Shown: positions 23,220-36,773, counted from the first letter of the stretch. The stretch is 64,000 nucleotides of DNA from Microvelia longipes (GCA_018340805.1 JACMZG010000008.1:24455257-24519256); one strand, 5' to 3'. Program-made: numbers and translations. The notes: a model not told the origin generated them from the letters alone.

Positions 23220-25119
23220 GTATATCTTTCTTTATGAATATATTCTTTAGTAATAATTTAAAAATATTGGAATATCTTCCATACTGAATGATTGGAAAGA
23301 AATGGATAGTCTGACACTATAATAAAACGTTCAAATACAGAGGTTATGTAGTGAGCTTTCAAACAAAAGCAGCAAGGAAAAGAACAAAGTCTTACACTAA
23401 GAGGGTTCTGGTTTTGCATATAAGGACTCCCACAGGACCATATTCGAACACAAACTTCACAATATTAGAAGCTTATATAAAACTGCTGGCCTTGACATAA
23501 ACACTCCTACGTCTAAATCCAATATATTTTGAATATAAAGAAATCTGCTTCTAATTTGACACATGTGATCAAATTCACATCTCTTTGCTATCATAGATAT
23601 ATCTATCCTTGACTCTTGCAACATATGAATAAACAAATCATTTTGAATAGATTGATCTTGTTTAGACTCAACTATAACACGTCGTTATAGTAAGTTGATT
23701 ATTTAATCCACAAAAGGCACACATTTTAAAAAAAGAACAGGAATTCAAATAGATTAATAAGGTTAAAAAACATTATACATCTGGGTTAGAATTATACATA
23801 TTTCCCTGAATGGAAATAATAAGAGGTACAAAGATGAAAATAAAAATATTTAGAATAAATGACAAAACTTAATTGGTAGGTGAATAAAAAATAATTTTTA
23901 TGTACCCTTCAGTGCTTTTTTGTTCCATATGAAACCGATCAAAGGTATATATATTAGTTTATGATTATAAGAGTGAAGTAAATGCTTTTTCGACGATTTC
24001 TTTTCAATAAGAGGTAACTTTATCTTCGATTTTTTAAGATAATTGTATAATGTGATTATTACACCGATTATTTGGCTGTGCTAGGCTTCATATCGAAACA
24101 CATTTTATCCTGCTTAATCATATGTTGACACTCTAGCTTTGTGAGTAATTTCAACTATTATAATAAAATGTAATACAAATAATTCATATACCATTTTTTA
24201 CAAATTCATGCTTTACGTATTACTCTAATTGCAGTATTGTTTCATATATATGCATTTTTTATGTTAAAACATAGCTGGTACTATATGGGACCGCTAGGTA
24301 CTAGGTCAATACTATTATCTTAATTATATTTAAATTAAAATACAAGGATTGTATTCCTTTTACAAGAAATAGACATTGGATCGAATGCTCTGACTCAGAG
24401 TCATTTTTAGATTAATTTTCCTAATATTGAAAAACCTTTGAGTATTGAAATAAATAACATCCCTGTGTGTTTGAAATATCTTTAATGATAAATTATTTAA
24501 TTTAATTTTATCAGAAACTGTAAATATATAGCAAGTGGTCAAAATCATCAAATAACAAAAGCTAGAAAAAATGTTTTATTGGCTTTTTGCTTCTGCGTAA
24601 TGCTTACTTATTATCGAAATCTTTCGGGCAGAAATACCTTATCTTGAATTTAAAAGACAAATAGTAATCCATTATTTAATAGATAAAATACAAACTAGTA
24701 CCTAAAGGACCTGGTAGAGGACGAAAGGATAAAATACCGGAGAATCCAAACATTATGTGAAAAAAATAAAACAGCTTAAAATGGCAAGGAGAAGTGTGCA
24801 AAGTAAAAGAATCAAAAACACAAACAATATGCATAAAATTTAATATTGGACTATGTGTTGAAAGTTTTGCTGGATATCACATTAAAAAGTATAAGTTTAT
24901 AGTAATAAATAAATAAATAAATTAGAACATATTAGGAAATGAAGTGTTTTGCTGTAACTAATTTATATACGAACTGCGTTAGTCATATGGCGACCATTTT
25001 CAGCTGAGTTATCATAGGAAACTATTTTTCATAATTTTCCGGTATTACTTTTAAGTAAATGTATAATCCTCATTGAGGATTTAAAAAATATAACTTTTTT
25101 TTATCTGAGCACTAATAGC

Positions 25120-25540
25120 CCAAGAGCCCAGGGGTGTTTTGTTAATAAAAAGTGTAATGGCTGGAACCGGTCTCAATTTTTCGTAAATACCTTCCTGAAC
25201 AAGGATCTGCAATTCTGCTGACTCGTATCGGATGGGTGTCCCAGGCAGAACGCACTTTAGGGGTCAAAGGTTCTGCCTGGGACACCCATCCGATACGAGT
25301 CGGCAGAATTGCAGATCCTTGTTCAGGAAGGTATTTACGAAAAATTGAGACCGGTTCCAGCCATTACACCTTTTATTAACTTCGGTGGTAAATTTGACAT
25401 GTAAAGTGCGTTCTGCCTGGGACACCCATCCGATACGAGTCGGCAGAATTGCAGATCCTTGTTCAGGAAGATATTTACGAAAAATTGAGACCGGTTCCAG
25501 CCATTACACTTTTTATTAACAAAACACCCTGGGCTCTTGG
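25120..25540. mobile_element. Three-armed foldback element
   Basis: CCAAGAGCCCAGGGGTGTTT at the left end is mirrored by AAACACCCTGGGCTCTTGG at the right end. Three nearly identical copies of one unit are present. One is inverted (25120-25269). Two are direct (25271-25380 and 25393-25540) and share GTTCTGCCTGGGACACCCAT through GAGACCGGTTCCAGCCATTA. Only a few differences are visible, for example CTGCTGACTC against the complement of GAGTCGGCAG, and TACCTTCC against TATCTTCC. The arms can pair in two alternative ways, outer with outer or outer with middle. No ORF. No clean target duplication was seen. Confidence 0.88.
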
Positions 25541-25547
25541 TCTATAA

Positions 25548-25622
25548 AGGGTTAAACTATAACTTAACTATAACTAGGGGGTTAACTAACCTATAACTAA
25601 GGGTTAACTTTAACTATAACTT
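25548..25622 (+). repeat. Degenerate GTTAACTATAACT repeat next to the foldback element
   Basis: Short irregular units of the type GGGTTAACTATAACTA recur about five times directly after the foldback element. Spacing is uneven, so this is a decayed simple repeat. It is not a canonical arthropod telomere repeat (TTAGG). Confidence 0.6.
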
Positions 25623-26935
25623 TGTATGATGTTTTATTTAATAAAGACATACACTTCTGCCAAATTTAAACTCAATTAAATGGCTTGCTAATTTTAAACG
25701 ATTTTAAAAACATATACATGATATTCGATAAAAATTGAACAATTTCTGATAACGAGATGAAACTTGGCACATTTATTGGTGTAATATAGGGCCTGAATTT
25801 CAAATTGATCAGAAATTTATTTCTATCCGTCATTAAAAAAATTAATGTTTTTAATGACAATCAATAAAAGTTAATGAGGTTATAAAAAATATCTTCGGAA
25901 AAGTACAACTAGGCCCAAGGGTTAAGTTTTGTTCCAAGTTTAAAACTTGCATAAATACACAGTTACAATGGAGCTACGATGACTTACACTATGTACGAAC
26001 ATATACAGACCGACAACTTCATAAAACAATTTAGGAGGTCTTTAAAGTACTTGTTTTGTGTGACATAGATAATACTTCTTAGTTCCCTGTTATTGTTTAT
26101 TGAATGCATCTAGGCATAAACTTTATGTTCACAGATATCAAACAGTTAATATTCTATAAGCTACTTTATTTATAAAATCATTTAACAGTTACTCCTTATA
26201 ATAATACAATTAATATGCAAGTAAAGGCCTCCAAGACATTCCAAGTAAAGAAGAGAGTCCAGTTATAGTTTTAGCACTCTTTTTATTTTGTTAGAAAAAA
26301 GGATATAATTAGATTAAAAGTTTATAATTAATAAGAAGAGTCTTAAATGCATGCGAGACCCAAAAAAAAAACTAGTTTTGTCTGGCCGCTATATAGGGAT
26401 TCGTCACCTTTAGCAAACATGTTTCACAAAGCAAATAGAGACAAAAAGAAGAGATTTTGCAAAGAAGGGAAACATATTGAAAGATGTGTTGATCCGCTGG
26501 GAACGTGACTGGACTTGGTTGATGAGTCAATAAGGGTACGAACTGTTAATGAGCTTTGTATTTTGACAATGACTCACAATGAGGGATTTTAAGATCTTTA
26601 AAGAGCAGAGTAAACAATGATGGTCTTAAACAGGCTGTATCCAGACACGAAGATAGTGAAGAATAGATTGAAATCTAACAGAGATGGGATTCAAAGCAGC
26701 TGGATACAATTATATAAACAAATAAGTTGAGTCTAATGTAAGCAGTGTACAATCATAGTATTAGAAAATGTAAATAATTTACAAGTAAAAAGCACTAGAA
26801 TAAAACATCCTAACTTAAATTAAATAATATTTCTTAAAGATTAAAATAATTTAGGGGCCATATCGTAAAGATTTTATTGACTAATGGGTTGTCTAAAGTG
26901 CATTTAGTTATTGCTGTATTTTTTTCCTTTTCTTG

Positions 26936-27131
26936 GTGAGTAAGCTTTGGACTGTTGTGAACTGTGACGGCTTTTAGTTAAATTACTACAAGGTTACTAC
27001 AAGTTGGTAACATAACTCATCTGCATGGTTAGTTGTAACCATCGAGATGAGTTAAGTTACCAACTTGTAGTAACCTTGTAGTAACTAAACTAAAAGCCGT
27101 CACAGTTCACAACAGCCCAAAGCTCACTCAC
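26936..27131. mobile_element. Near-perfect 196-nt hairpin MITE
   Basis: GTGAGTAAGCTTTGGACTGT on the left faces ACAGCCCAAAGCTCACTCAC on the right. The arms stay matched through GTGAACTGTGACGGCTTTTA and ACTACAAGGTTACTACAAGT to AACTCATCT/AGATGAGTT, with an extra inner stem ATGGTT/AACCAT. Mismatches are few over about 87 bp per arm. If transcribed inside the navigator intron it would form a long double-stranded RNA. Confidence 0.85.
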
Positions 27132-27286
27132 TCTTGGATAATTAAGTTTTAAATAAAGAATTAAAATTTCTTTAATAAATTTAATAGGAAAGAACAATTA
27201 AATCAAGTTTCGTGTGAGACTGCCCCCTTTCTTCTCTCAACGCTAAACCTGAAATAACAATAGTCCAAGTTTCAAGGATAATAAAT

Positions 27287-28117
27287 GTGACTCATTTTGT
27301 ACTACTTCAAACCAAATTTTTCTGAAAATATACCTTAAACTACAAAGGAAAAGCATAGTAAGCCTATCCAGAGTGGAGTGCTACATACAAATGCGCTCGC
27401 CCAAAATATTTGAAAATTGCTCACATTTCAGTTTTCTTGAAATAAGTCGTTCTCTGTGCGTCATGTGCAAAACATAAATAAAACATTTTTTAAAGGTGAT
27501 AAAATGTCTTATAAACCGAGTGTTTTTTCATCGAAATCGGAAAACTTCAACTAAAGTGCACAAAAAGATAATATTTTTTCAAAGAAATTCGCTGACTGCA
27601 TAAATTATCTATTAATTTATGCAGTTGTTAGAGTTTCAAATGAGCCATAACTTTGGTTGTAGTGATCTAACAAAAAATTTTATAGGGACCTCTATTTTAA
27701 ATATTCAAGCTTTTGAGGAGGAATAGGTCCTAATTAATAAAAAAAAAACTAATTTTGCCGAGCTTTCGATATAATTTAATATTTTTCAAGGCTTAACATA
27801 TTATATAATAACAAAAACAGCTACATGGTGGTTAACACTGGATGTTTGGACAACAACTAGTTGTAGTGATCCAATTTTGATAATTAAACTCTCGTTTTAT
27901 TGGAAATTCTATTAACTTTAAAAAATGTTCTGTTTTGCACACGACCTACAGGGAACCACTAATTGCAAAAAAAACTGAAATTTGTGCGATATTCTAAAAA
28001 TTTTACTATGTGAAATCATACATAGGGCTCCACTCTGGACAGGCAAACTATGTTTTTCCTTTCCTTTAAAATTTAAGGTATATTTTTAAAAAAAAATAGT
28101 TTAAAGTAGTACAGTCA
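27287..28117. mobile_element. 831-bp DNA element with about 100-bp terminal inverted repeats
   Basis: The left terminus GTGACT...GTACTACTTCAAACC and the right terminus GGTA..TTTAAAGTAGTACAGTCAC are inverted copies. The arms continue through AATATACCTTAAA, AAAGGAAAAGCATAGT (left) and TCCAGAGTGGAGTGCTACATA, to 27388 and back from 28017. The interior is AT-rich without an ORF longer than chance. It is a non-autonomous transposon; no target duplication was resolved. Confidence 0.75.
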
Positions 28118-28682
28118 CGTTTTTCCAGGTCCGGCTCCTGGCTACAAAACTTATAAATAATAAGCTTATTCACAAAAGAAATAAAAATTAAGTACGATGC
28201 CCAAACAAATAAAACACATTATTAAGACTATTATTAATACGTTTTGTTCTGAAAAACAAATATACGTCCCCTTATTGAGGAAATGCAGGAAATTGAAAAA
28301 ACGATGTAGATAAGATTGTTCGTAACATATTTTTAATCTATGTTTATTTATTTAGTCATTATGTTATTCATAAGTTTAGATACAGTCTAGATAAAGTATC
28401 GATTTTTATATTAACTTAAGACTCAAGTGTTATTTACATTATCTTGATTTTAATCCGAAAAAATGGAATTTTACGTGTATACTGTTAAAGTTGATTTAGT
28501 AATTTTGTAGAGTATACTGATGTACTATAAGGAAACCTCCTCACTATAAAATGTAAAATATGTGTTCTCAAATTCGGTTAGTATTTCTTTGCTGACTTAA
28601 CCTTGGATCATCAAATCGTTATCTGTTGTTTCGATATGGTCTATAAAATTTATTGACTCGATTATACACAATTTTATCCAGA

Positions 28683-28788
28683 ACTCCATCAAATTAGGTA
28701 CAACACGTAACATTTAATATAGAATAAATTAGGTTACGTGGTGTACCTAATTTGATGGAGTAACCACGAATTTAATATAGAATAAATT
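28683..28788. repeat. 29-bp inverted repeat combined with a 20-bp direct repeat
   Basis: ACTCCATCAAATTAGGTACA then ACACGTAAC (28683-28711) is matched inversely at 28733-28761 with one mismatch. The loop sequence ATTTAATATAGAATAAATT (28712-28730) recurs directly after the second arm at about 28770-28788. This arrangement of arm, loop, inverted arm, loop again is what a replication template switch leaves. A tiny insertion element is the alternative. Confidence 0.8.
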
Positions 28789-29604
28789 CCTTATGAATGT
28801 ATTTTTAATAAAGCAAAATAAATATGTAAACGCGAATTCTTTCAAATGACCAACTAAGCAACATTTTAAGTCTCCGAGTTAAATTAAAATAAAATATAAA
28901 TAGGTGTTAAATAAATAATATAAATTTTTCTGGAGGATAATAATAGGACAATAATAACAATAATCACATTTACGGATTTCGCACGTGTAATTTATATTCG
29001 AAAGAAATCATATATCCATGAGAAAGAATATTAAATGAATCGCAATATTACGTGTGTTACATGTAATAATAAACTTTCGGAAAGAAAACTGAAAAATAAA
29101 TTTTCATAAAGATAATATGATACTCAATTTATTTTATTTGCAAATGTTGTAATGCAATATATTTTTACAAATGTCACGGAGAACTCGTTTTAAATAATTA
29201 CTTTAGTATTATTATTGTATTGGTTACATTGTGTTAAATAAAACCTTTTACGTTAACTTTTGCAGTGATTTGTGTTTTAATATAATAATTTTAAAAGTAT
29301 AAATATTGATGAAAACAGTAACAAGTTTAGTCAGCTTAGTACATTTTTGAACTAGTTTGGATGAACAAAAACTAAAAGAATGACCAAGTTTGAAAGCAAA
29401 TTAATTGAATTGACTGAGCTGATAGACTAAGGACAGCTTTTAAAATAACATTGACTAGGCAAATGAGAGAGAGGTTTTGGTAGAGGAATAACTAAGGCTT
29501 CAGCTTCAATGAGGTGGCAGACTGAGGACAGACCTTACATGGTCTTCAAAATAGAAACATCGTCTTCCAATAGTAATAAATAAAGTTAAAACACTTTGAG
29601 CTCA

Positions 29605-29624
29605 TATATTTATATATATATTAT

Positions 29625-29691
<67 letters not shown>

Positions 29692-29692
29692 C
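29605..29692. repeat. TA microsatellite
   Basis: (TA)n with three phase shifts. A GTCGAAAATTCGCTATAAAT motif follows 24 bp later (see the finding on tract-associated modules). Confidence 0.95.
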
Positions 29693-32600
29693 TTATATGT
29701 GTATGACTAGATATGGATGTCGAAAATTCGCTATAAATAAATTAGAAATTAGGTATGGTAGGTATGATTATAATTAAGTTAAATAAAATTTTAATACATT
29801 TAAGCTAATACGCTAATTTATAACCAAACCCGAGCTAATAACATTATCAAATAATCAAATAGCAAGAAAGATAAAAAGTTAATTTTGCACTGATAAATAT
29901 CGTAATATTTATAAGTAAATAAATAATTTCCTAACAAATAATGATGATAACATAAGTAAATAGCTAAGTAATTTGAGGTTTTTGTCATTTTTATCGTAAG
30001 TGTGAGAAATAACATAATAAAGGAAAAGTTTTCGAGAATTGTAGGAGTAGATTAAGACTTAATGAAGACGAAGAGATTTCCACAATAAGATTAAAGAAAA
30101 GGGGTTGTGTACATGTGAAGTATCTTCGGATTAACAGATAGGGGGAATTAAGATTCTGGTGAAGACAGAATACTTGAGCAAGAATTTCGACTTAAACAAT
30201 TTCCACTGCATTTTCCTGATTTAGAGAATTGTTTTCCTGAAGGATATAAAGGACAAGGAAGAGAACCCAATCAGACCTTACAGGATAATAGGATTTAACT
30301 GATTTTCCACAAAAAAACCCTTTTAGTCCCATATCAAAGCTAACTTCAAACAGGAATGAGGGACATAAATTAACTTGTCATGTGACAGAAACAAGTATAA
30401 TAGAGAGAATTCTATTTAATTTGGTCTAAATGTTATTGCGATGTTCAATTTAAACACTTGAACACTACTCGAAATAAAATCCAGCTTTAAGAATTAAAAA
30501 AAAAACTGAGATTTATCTTTTCGATTCAACAAAAAAAATAATTTGTTTTATCTAATTTTAAAGCAAAGCTTTTAAAGTAGGATTTTATTTGGCAAAACTA
30601 TTTTCCTTCATCGTATTTAAAGAGATATATAATTTCTCGATGGAATTATCATTAAAAAATCTTTACATTAACAGATTGTAGAGTGACCTATTATTTCAAC
30701 TTCAAATTGATGGGTTACCAAAAGTTAAATTTAGATGCACAGATTGGTGGGTGACTATCATTTAAATTTAGGCCATTTAAAAACTTTGCTTTATCATACG
30801 TTCTTATTCATATGTAAATATACGTCATAAAATGTCATCGAGAACCTTGCGAGGCTTAAAACCTAATATTAGATATACTAATAAATTGCTAAATTACATG
30901 ATAGGATTCATGTCATGCAAATAATAGCATATCATCTAATGCTTAAACGCATCGAATATCTACAGTTTATGTTCTAACTGCAAACATTTGACTGTTTTAA
31001 GAATTTTAAGTTTTGTTCTTTTCGTAACAATTTTTAAGTTTGACTGTGACTGTTCATTTTCCAAATTTGTTGTAGTTATTTCTTTGGCATACTCAGATAA
31101 TGACTAATGAGTATGATAGTTTCTTTAAAACTATTCAGCTAAAAACGTTTAGACAATGTGAGGGATTTATTTTGTTTTATGGTTCAATACACAAATCGAA
31201 ACATAGTTAAATCTTCAAAATATTAATTAGCGCATTTTCAAAAGAAAAATGAAAGCTCTGAAAGTTAACACACATTTTTTTTTTACAAATCACGCCCTCA
31301 AGTTTCATCCGATTTGAGTCACATTTAAGATACACGTACACAATCCTAAAGCCTTTATGCCTTTCACTTCTTTTTGGCCCATAGAAACTAAGGTTTCTAG
31401 AAATTGCTGGCATAAAAACTTGGAAAAATCATTGACTCTTGTACTATACCATCAATAATGTATGTTTACTACTCATTTAGGTTCTATTAGGTTTTAGTAA
31501 CAAGTAAAATAGTGATTGTTAAATAAACAAAGAGTCAAGAGGTTTCTATATAGATATAGCAATGTATGACAGAGAGAGGGCCAACCTCTACACATTTTTC
31601 CGTCCAGGATTTATGCCGCCTTGAGATTTGTAAAAAGTTTATGTTAAACAAATTCTAAGTATATTAATACGACAGGAACCCTTCACCAGTTATATTTATT
31701 CCAGGTTAAAACTTTTTTTAATTAGAATTAGATTAAAGTTTAAAAAGATTTAAGGCAGGTAAGTACTAAGCACCCTAAGCACTCAGTACATTCCTAAGTA
31801 CTTTACACGTAGCTAAGGAAAATATATTACACTAAGGGAACACTGGCTAAAGATTTTAAACACTCGCACTTACATTTTCTTTCAAAGAGTAAACATCCCT
31901 AATGCTTTAACATTTTACTAATACACTTGGTTTTCTATAAATTTAATAGAAAGGAAAGGAAACGCTGTTTACATAGATTTTCATTTAAACTTAAATAAAT
32001 AGAGTGAGTTGATAAATAAATAAATCATAAATTCAGAATTTACATAAATGAAAAATAAACTTTTACATTTTTATTTTATTCATTCATCAAATGTAAATAA
32101 ATAATTAAAATATGATATAAATAAATTTGAATAAATAAATATTGTGTCGGCATATTTTGTAAACAAAGCGACAAAAAGAATGAATAAACATTAAATTTAA
32201 CAATTTGCCATTTCTATTGAAAAATTACCTTTTACAAATTTATATATGCCTTAGATGAAAGGATTAGAGTATGGTTGCGGTATTTAGGGGCAGATAATGT
32301 ATTTTTATATTCTATCTAACCTCTTTATTGGCGTATTTAGGAACTTCAATGATAATGAATTAATTACTTTATAATAATAATTCATCAAGTTCTTAATGAA
32401 ACCAATAATTACAAGTAGTAATATAAAATGCACCAGTGAGTATAAGTGAGAACTAAGATCGATAAGAGATTTATGAAAATTGTTCTCATAATATGTGTTT
32501 TCGGTTTATTAGCTTTTGCTTTATGAACCAGAATAAAAAATCTGGTACGGGATACCTCGGAACTTGTGCTCAATACTTCAGAGTTATTTTGCTTATCCAC

Positions 32601-34494
32601 ACTACTTCGATAGTAAAAATAGTATTGAAAAGATTGTAATAAAAATGTTAATAAATAAAATTTACTAAAGATAGTCCAAACACTGAATTGCTCGGTGGTG
32701 CTTAACTTTTACGATCCATAAATATACTTGCCGTATTAAATCGAAACTTCAAATTTGGATTTCAACTTTTTTTGTTTTCTACAATTTTTTAAAGAAGCTG
32801 TACACGTCAATCGATAAAAATTTAACTAATGCTGATAATTACTTACGATCTATTACTCTGCTGTTAACTGATATAAGGTTACTTATTTATTTGTCACTGC
32901 TTATGATTTATTAGTAGTTTAGAATGAAAGTATTTAATTTTAATTTTTATCTTTTTTATTACCGCAAGGTAAAGTAAAGCTTATGTCCACAATTTTTTGT
33001 CTCTTTAAACCGTAAATTAGTTCAAGAACTGTTCGCTCGGGACCAATTTCTAAAGTTTTTTTGGGGTAAAAACGAGTATAAGAAACCCCTTGCTTAGTAT
33101 GTATATAAAAGACTAATCATGCCTTCACCCCCATAGCTTTGGTGTTATTAACATGCAAAACACTTCTTGCTGGTTGGAGTGAGGCGAAGTAATTTGCATG
33201 GCGAGTGCCAAACCTTCCTTGGTCCTGTTTACTTTTGTTGTTGAGCAATCAGTCTGTTAAGTACCTCACCGCTCCCTTTTGTCTCTTTGGAAAATACTAA
33301 TGGAGACGTGTTTCCCAGTACTTACAGTTTTTCCACCAAAACCTTTTCAAATTAAACTTTTCTCGCCTAATCTAAACCGTAGCCTCCAGTCACTAAAACC
33401 AACCTAGTCTGATGAGAATTACTCTCTAAACAACACCATAATCATTTAATACATTTTCAAGACATCAAAAGACTTAATTAATTCTATTTGAGCAAACAAT
33501 TAATTTGAAAATGAAACCTTGAAAAAAACTTATAATTTTAGTTATTACTAAATTAATATATTATTATATTTTATAAAATGATGAGCTGGTAAGAAGGGCC
33601 CAAAATTTGAGGGCCACTTACCTGGTGCAGAACAACTTGTTCTACCCCTCCCTCTCACGTTCTCTTCTATAGTTTGTTCATTCACATTTAATAAAACTTT
33701 AAGTTCAAAATTTATAATCTGAATTATATATGTAATTTATAATTTTATAATCTTAATTTTATATTACAATATATTTAGAGGCTCAGTAATTGAATTTTTT
33801 ATGTTAATAGCTTTTACCTTCAAAATATTAAAGTCAATATTTACTGCAGTTAAAAAGACACAAGTTAATAATTTAAACCCTTATCTCGTAACATGGGATT
33901 AAAAGTGAAAAGGCGGGAGAAAAAGTGTAATGCAGGATAAAAAAAAGTCACTTCAGGAGTAAAGTATAAATATCCTCGGATATTTAGTATACCTTGTAAT
34001 TAATAATTCTTGATACCTATGGCCTTGCCTTAGGTAGCAAATGATATGCTGAGGAAAAATAGCTCATTTTGTCTTATAACAGTCTACAGTTAGAAAAGAC
34101 TCAATACTTGGCTTCTTAACATCTCACCGGCACTGATGATGACCTTTAGTCAATAAATATAAATAAATAAATATTACTTCAGAGGAGAAACAGACTTTAT
34201 TTTATTATTCTGAGCTTATTTTATTTCCTAGATGTATGAATGACTAATTTTATCGAATATTTTGTGGAATTTTAATTTAAATATAAGTTGACACACTATA
34301 ATTATGTCACACATTTATGTTTTGCAAGAATCAGGGATATCAAATGACGTAATATTTCTTAAAATATAAGTAACTGCAAAGTTATCGACTTTTATTTTAG
34401 CACTGAACTAAATTGAAAATTAGTAAAATTAATTTTTTAATTATTTTAGAATTATATTAAGTTTCTACAGTCATTTCAATTCGTGACTGGTAAC
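29693..34494. other. AT-rich DNA, possible regulatory patch near 33.1-33.4 kb
   Basis: No gene is visible. A GC-richer patch at 33100-33440 holds a POU octamer ATTTGCAT (33192-33199) and an inverse near-octamer ATGCAAAA about 40 bp before it, which could suit a neuronal intronic enhancer; this is inference only. Confidence 0.4.
32537..32615 (+). repeat. Repeat family R1, header-only fragment
   Basis: AAAAAATCTGGTACGGGATA and CCTCGGAACTTGTGCTCAA match the family header. Further header or block fragments are at 17453-17482 (GGACTCGCTTTGCTCG), 48413-48438 (GGACTCGCTTCACTCGTCCT), 58699-58735 (AATCGGGTTCGAGGTGCCTC), 25751-25795 (GAGATGAAACTTGGCACATT) and, on the minus strand, 42893-42923. Confidence 0.5.
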
Positions 34495-34928
34495 CAAGGA
34501 TCTTGAATATTGGGGATGAAGTCCACTTTACATATAGCAAAGTGACCCTATTAAGAATAATAAATAACAATCTTGGTACGAACTGCGCTTGCTTACAATC
34601 ATTACATAAACTGCGCAGGTCCAATATTTAGAGGCAAACTTACCTCCCGATGGTTTCTTCGAGTAGAAGGTTATAAACAAATTGAAAAAGAAATATCTTT
34701 TCTTTTTTAAACTGTTTTTTTGACTTAGCAAGCACCAATGTAACTAAAATCACAACAAAAGAAAGTTGAGGAGCAAACTCAACTTATCTTTGTTATATAA
34801 CCTGCTTTTGAGCCATTTTTTGATATAACCACGGAAAGATAAGTGTATCCCTATTTCTCTATCTCATACAACGTCCATAGGGTCTAAAAAGTTTCATATC
34901 TCGCCATACCCTATATTCAAGATCCTTG
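34495..34928 (-). mobile_element. hAT-like non-autonomous DNA transposon, copy B
   Basis: This element has the same termini as the one at 4840 (CAAGGATCTTGAATA and its complement). It is flanked by CTGGTAAC (34487-34494) and CTAGTAAC (34929-34936), a 7-of-8 match that supports an 8-bp target duplication. Read on the minus strand it follows copy A closely: ATGAGATAGAGAAAT, ACTTATCTT.C, CAGGTTATATAA, TTTGCTCCTCAA, TGATTTTAGTTAC, and the conserved GGGAGGTAAGTTTGCCTC. A subterminal stem GTTGAG..CTCAAC is intact here. It is about 75 bp shorter than copy A, and the ORF before the splice donor is not conserved in frame. Confidence 0.82.
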
Positions 34929-36549
34929 CTAGTAACCTTAAAGTTATCAGTTAACGACAGAAATCTACAAAATAAACACTATTCATAAAAAATGAATAAT
35001 AGATGGTGAAAGGTGCTTATACAAGTATATTATTAATGACACTATAATAACATAAATTCTATGGACAACAATTTATGATATTTGTAGTTATTTTTTTCCT
35101 TTAATATAAAATACATTCAATTAATCATACTTCGCAATTAATCATACTCTAAGAATACAACATTAATTACAAATTATAACAAAGTTGTAATTGTAACTTG
35201 TTTCAAGTGGTGTGAAGTAATTCGCCTCTGACAAGGTTTAGATCTTGCAGCGGCGCGGTATCACTGGCGCCTACATTCAACTTTATGTTTCTCTTTGTAT
35301 CCATATAAAGCGTACATCAATAATATTATTTTTATACTTAAAATAAACATCTTTTTTAATCTTAGAATTCTTTTAGTGCAATAAAGATAACGAGGGACGA
35401 TAAAACAGTTTAAATCATTCTTAAACCAAATATGTAAAACTTAAGTCTGTGAAACAGCACACCACAATAGCGAACACCAAATTAAATAGTGCATAATAAG
35501 AAAAAAGAATTTGATTTTATGACTAGGCATCAAAGTGGTATTTTATTGCTGAGGGAATTCGTTTATAGAAAGAGTGATAGCAAGTTGATATTTATGATTC
35601 AAAAAATCAATACTATACTTTCTTGTATAGCATACGTAAACCATAATACGTACATTATTTCATTTTAGCTAATTTTTATTTATCAATTTGGACATAAAGA
35701 CCTTAAATGCCTTCTTATTACCGTGGCAAAAAGATGGTAATTCTTACAGACACCGAAGTAGCTACATTACAGTCACCAAAATAAATAAATAAGTTAATAA
35801 ATTAAACCAAACATTAAGAAATAAATACAGTTTAAATAACTGAATAAATAAATATAAACGTATAATTTTCCTTTGAAATTTTCCTTAATCAAACATTGGT
35901 TTTCTTATAAGGGTTTTGCTTAAATACTGTTTCAATCCATTTAATTTTAATCCTACATCATGAAATAACATTAGTTGCAAAGCACTAAAGTAAACTGAAT
36001 CTAACTTAACCCAATTCTATAACTAACATTTGCAGAAGTGAGGAAATTTAGGTGACATAAATTTAAAACTTCCAAGTACAGACTCATTTGTTATCGGTGA
36101 AACTTTAATAAATTTTCTTTTTATTATCCCTTTAAGTTTTGTCTTTCTCTTTTTCTTAAAAAAATATTTTACTCATTTTTTGAATAAAATTTACCTTATA
36201 TAATATTCACTACGCGAATACTTCAATAGCCAATAATAAATAACGAATAACAAATTATAATGATAATAAAGTAACTATAATAAAAAGAAATTAGCTATTA
36301 AATAACTAAGATAAGGATTTTTAGGGTAAGATTTTATAGTGAAAAATTTAATTTATTTTATAAAAAAGATCGTTTTGCATTTTGTTGTAATAATGTAACC
36401 TAATTGTTGTAATGTAAGTTGTTACATGACATTAATGTTGCAATAATGTATTTTATGTATTTTAATAAATAAATCAACTAAATTTATACACGTTGAATGA
36501 AAGAGAGGACCATATCCTAATTTGGGGTGGTTAAATAAATGCAAAACAA

Positions 36550-36773
<224 letters not shown>

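Noticed and set aside
25548..25622. Interstitial telomere repeat
   Set aside because: The GGGTTAACTATAACT units do not match TTAGG or TTAGGG and have uneven spacing.
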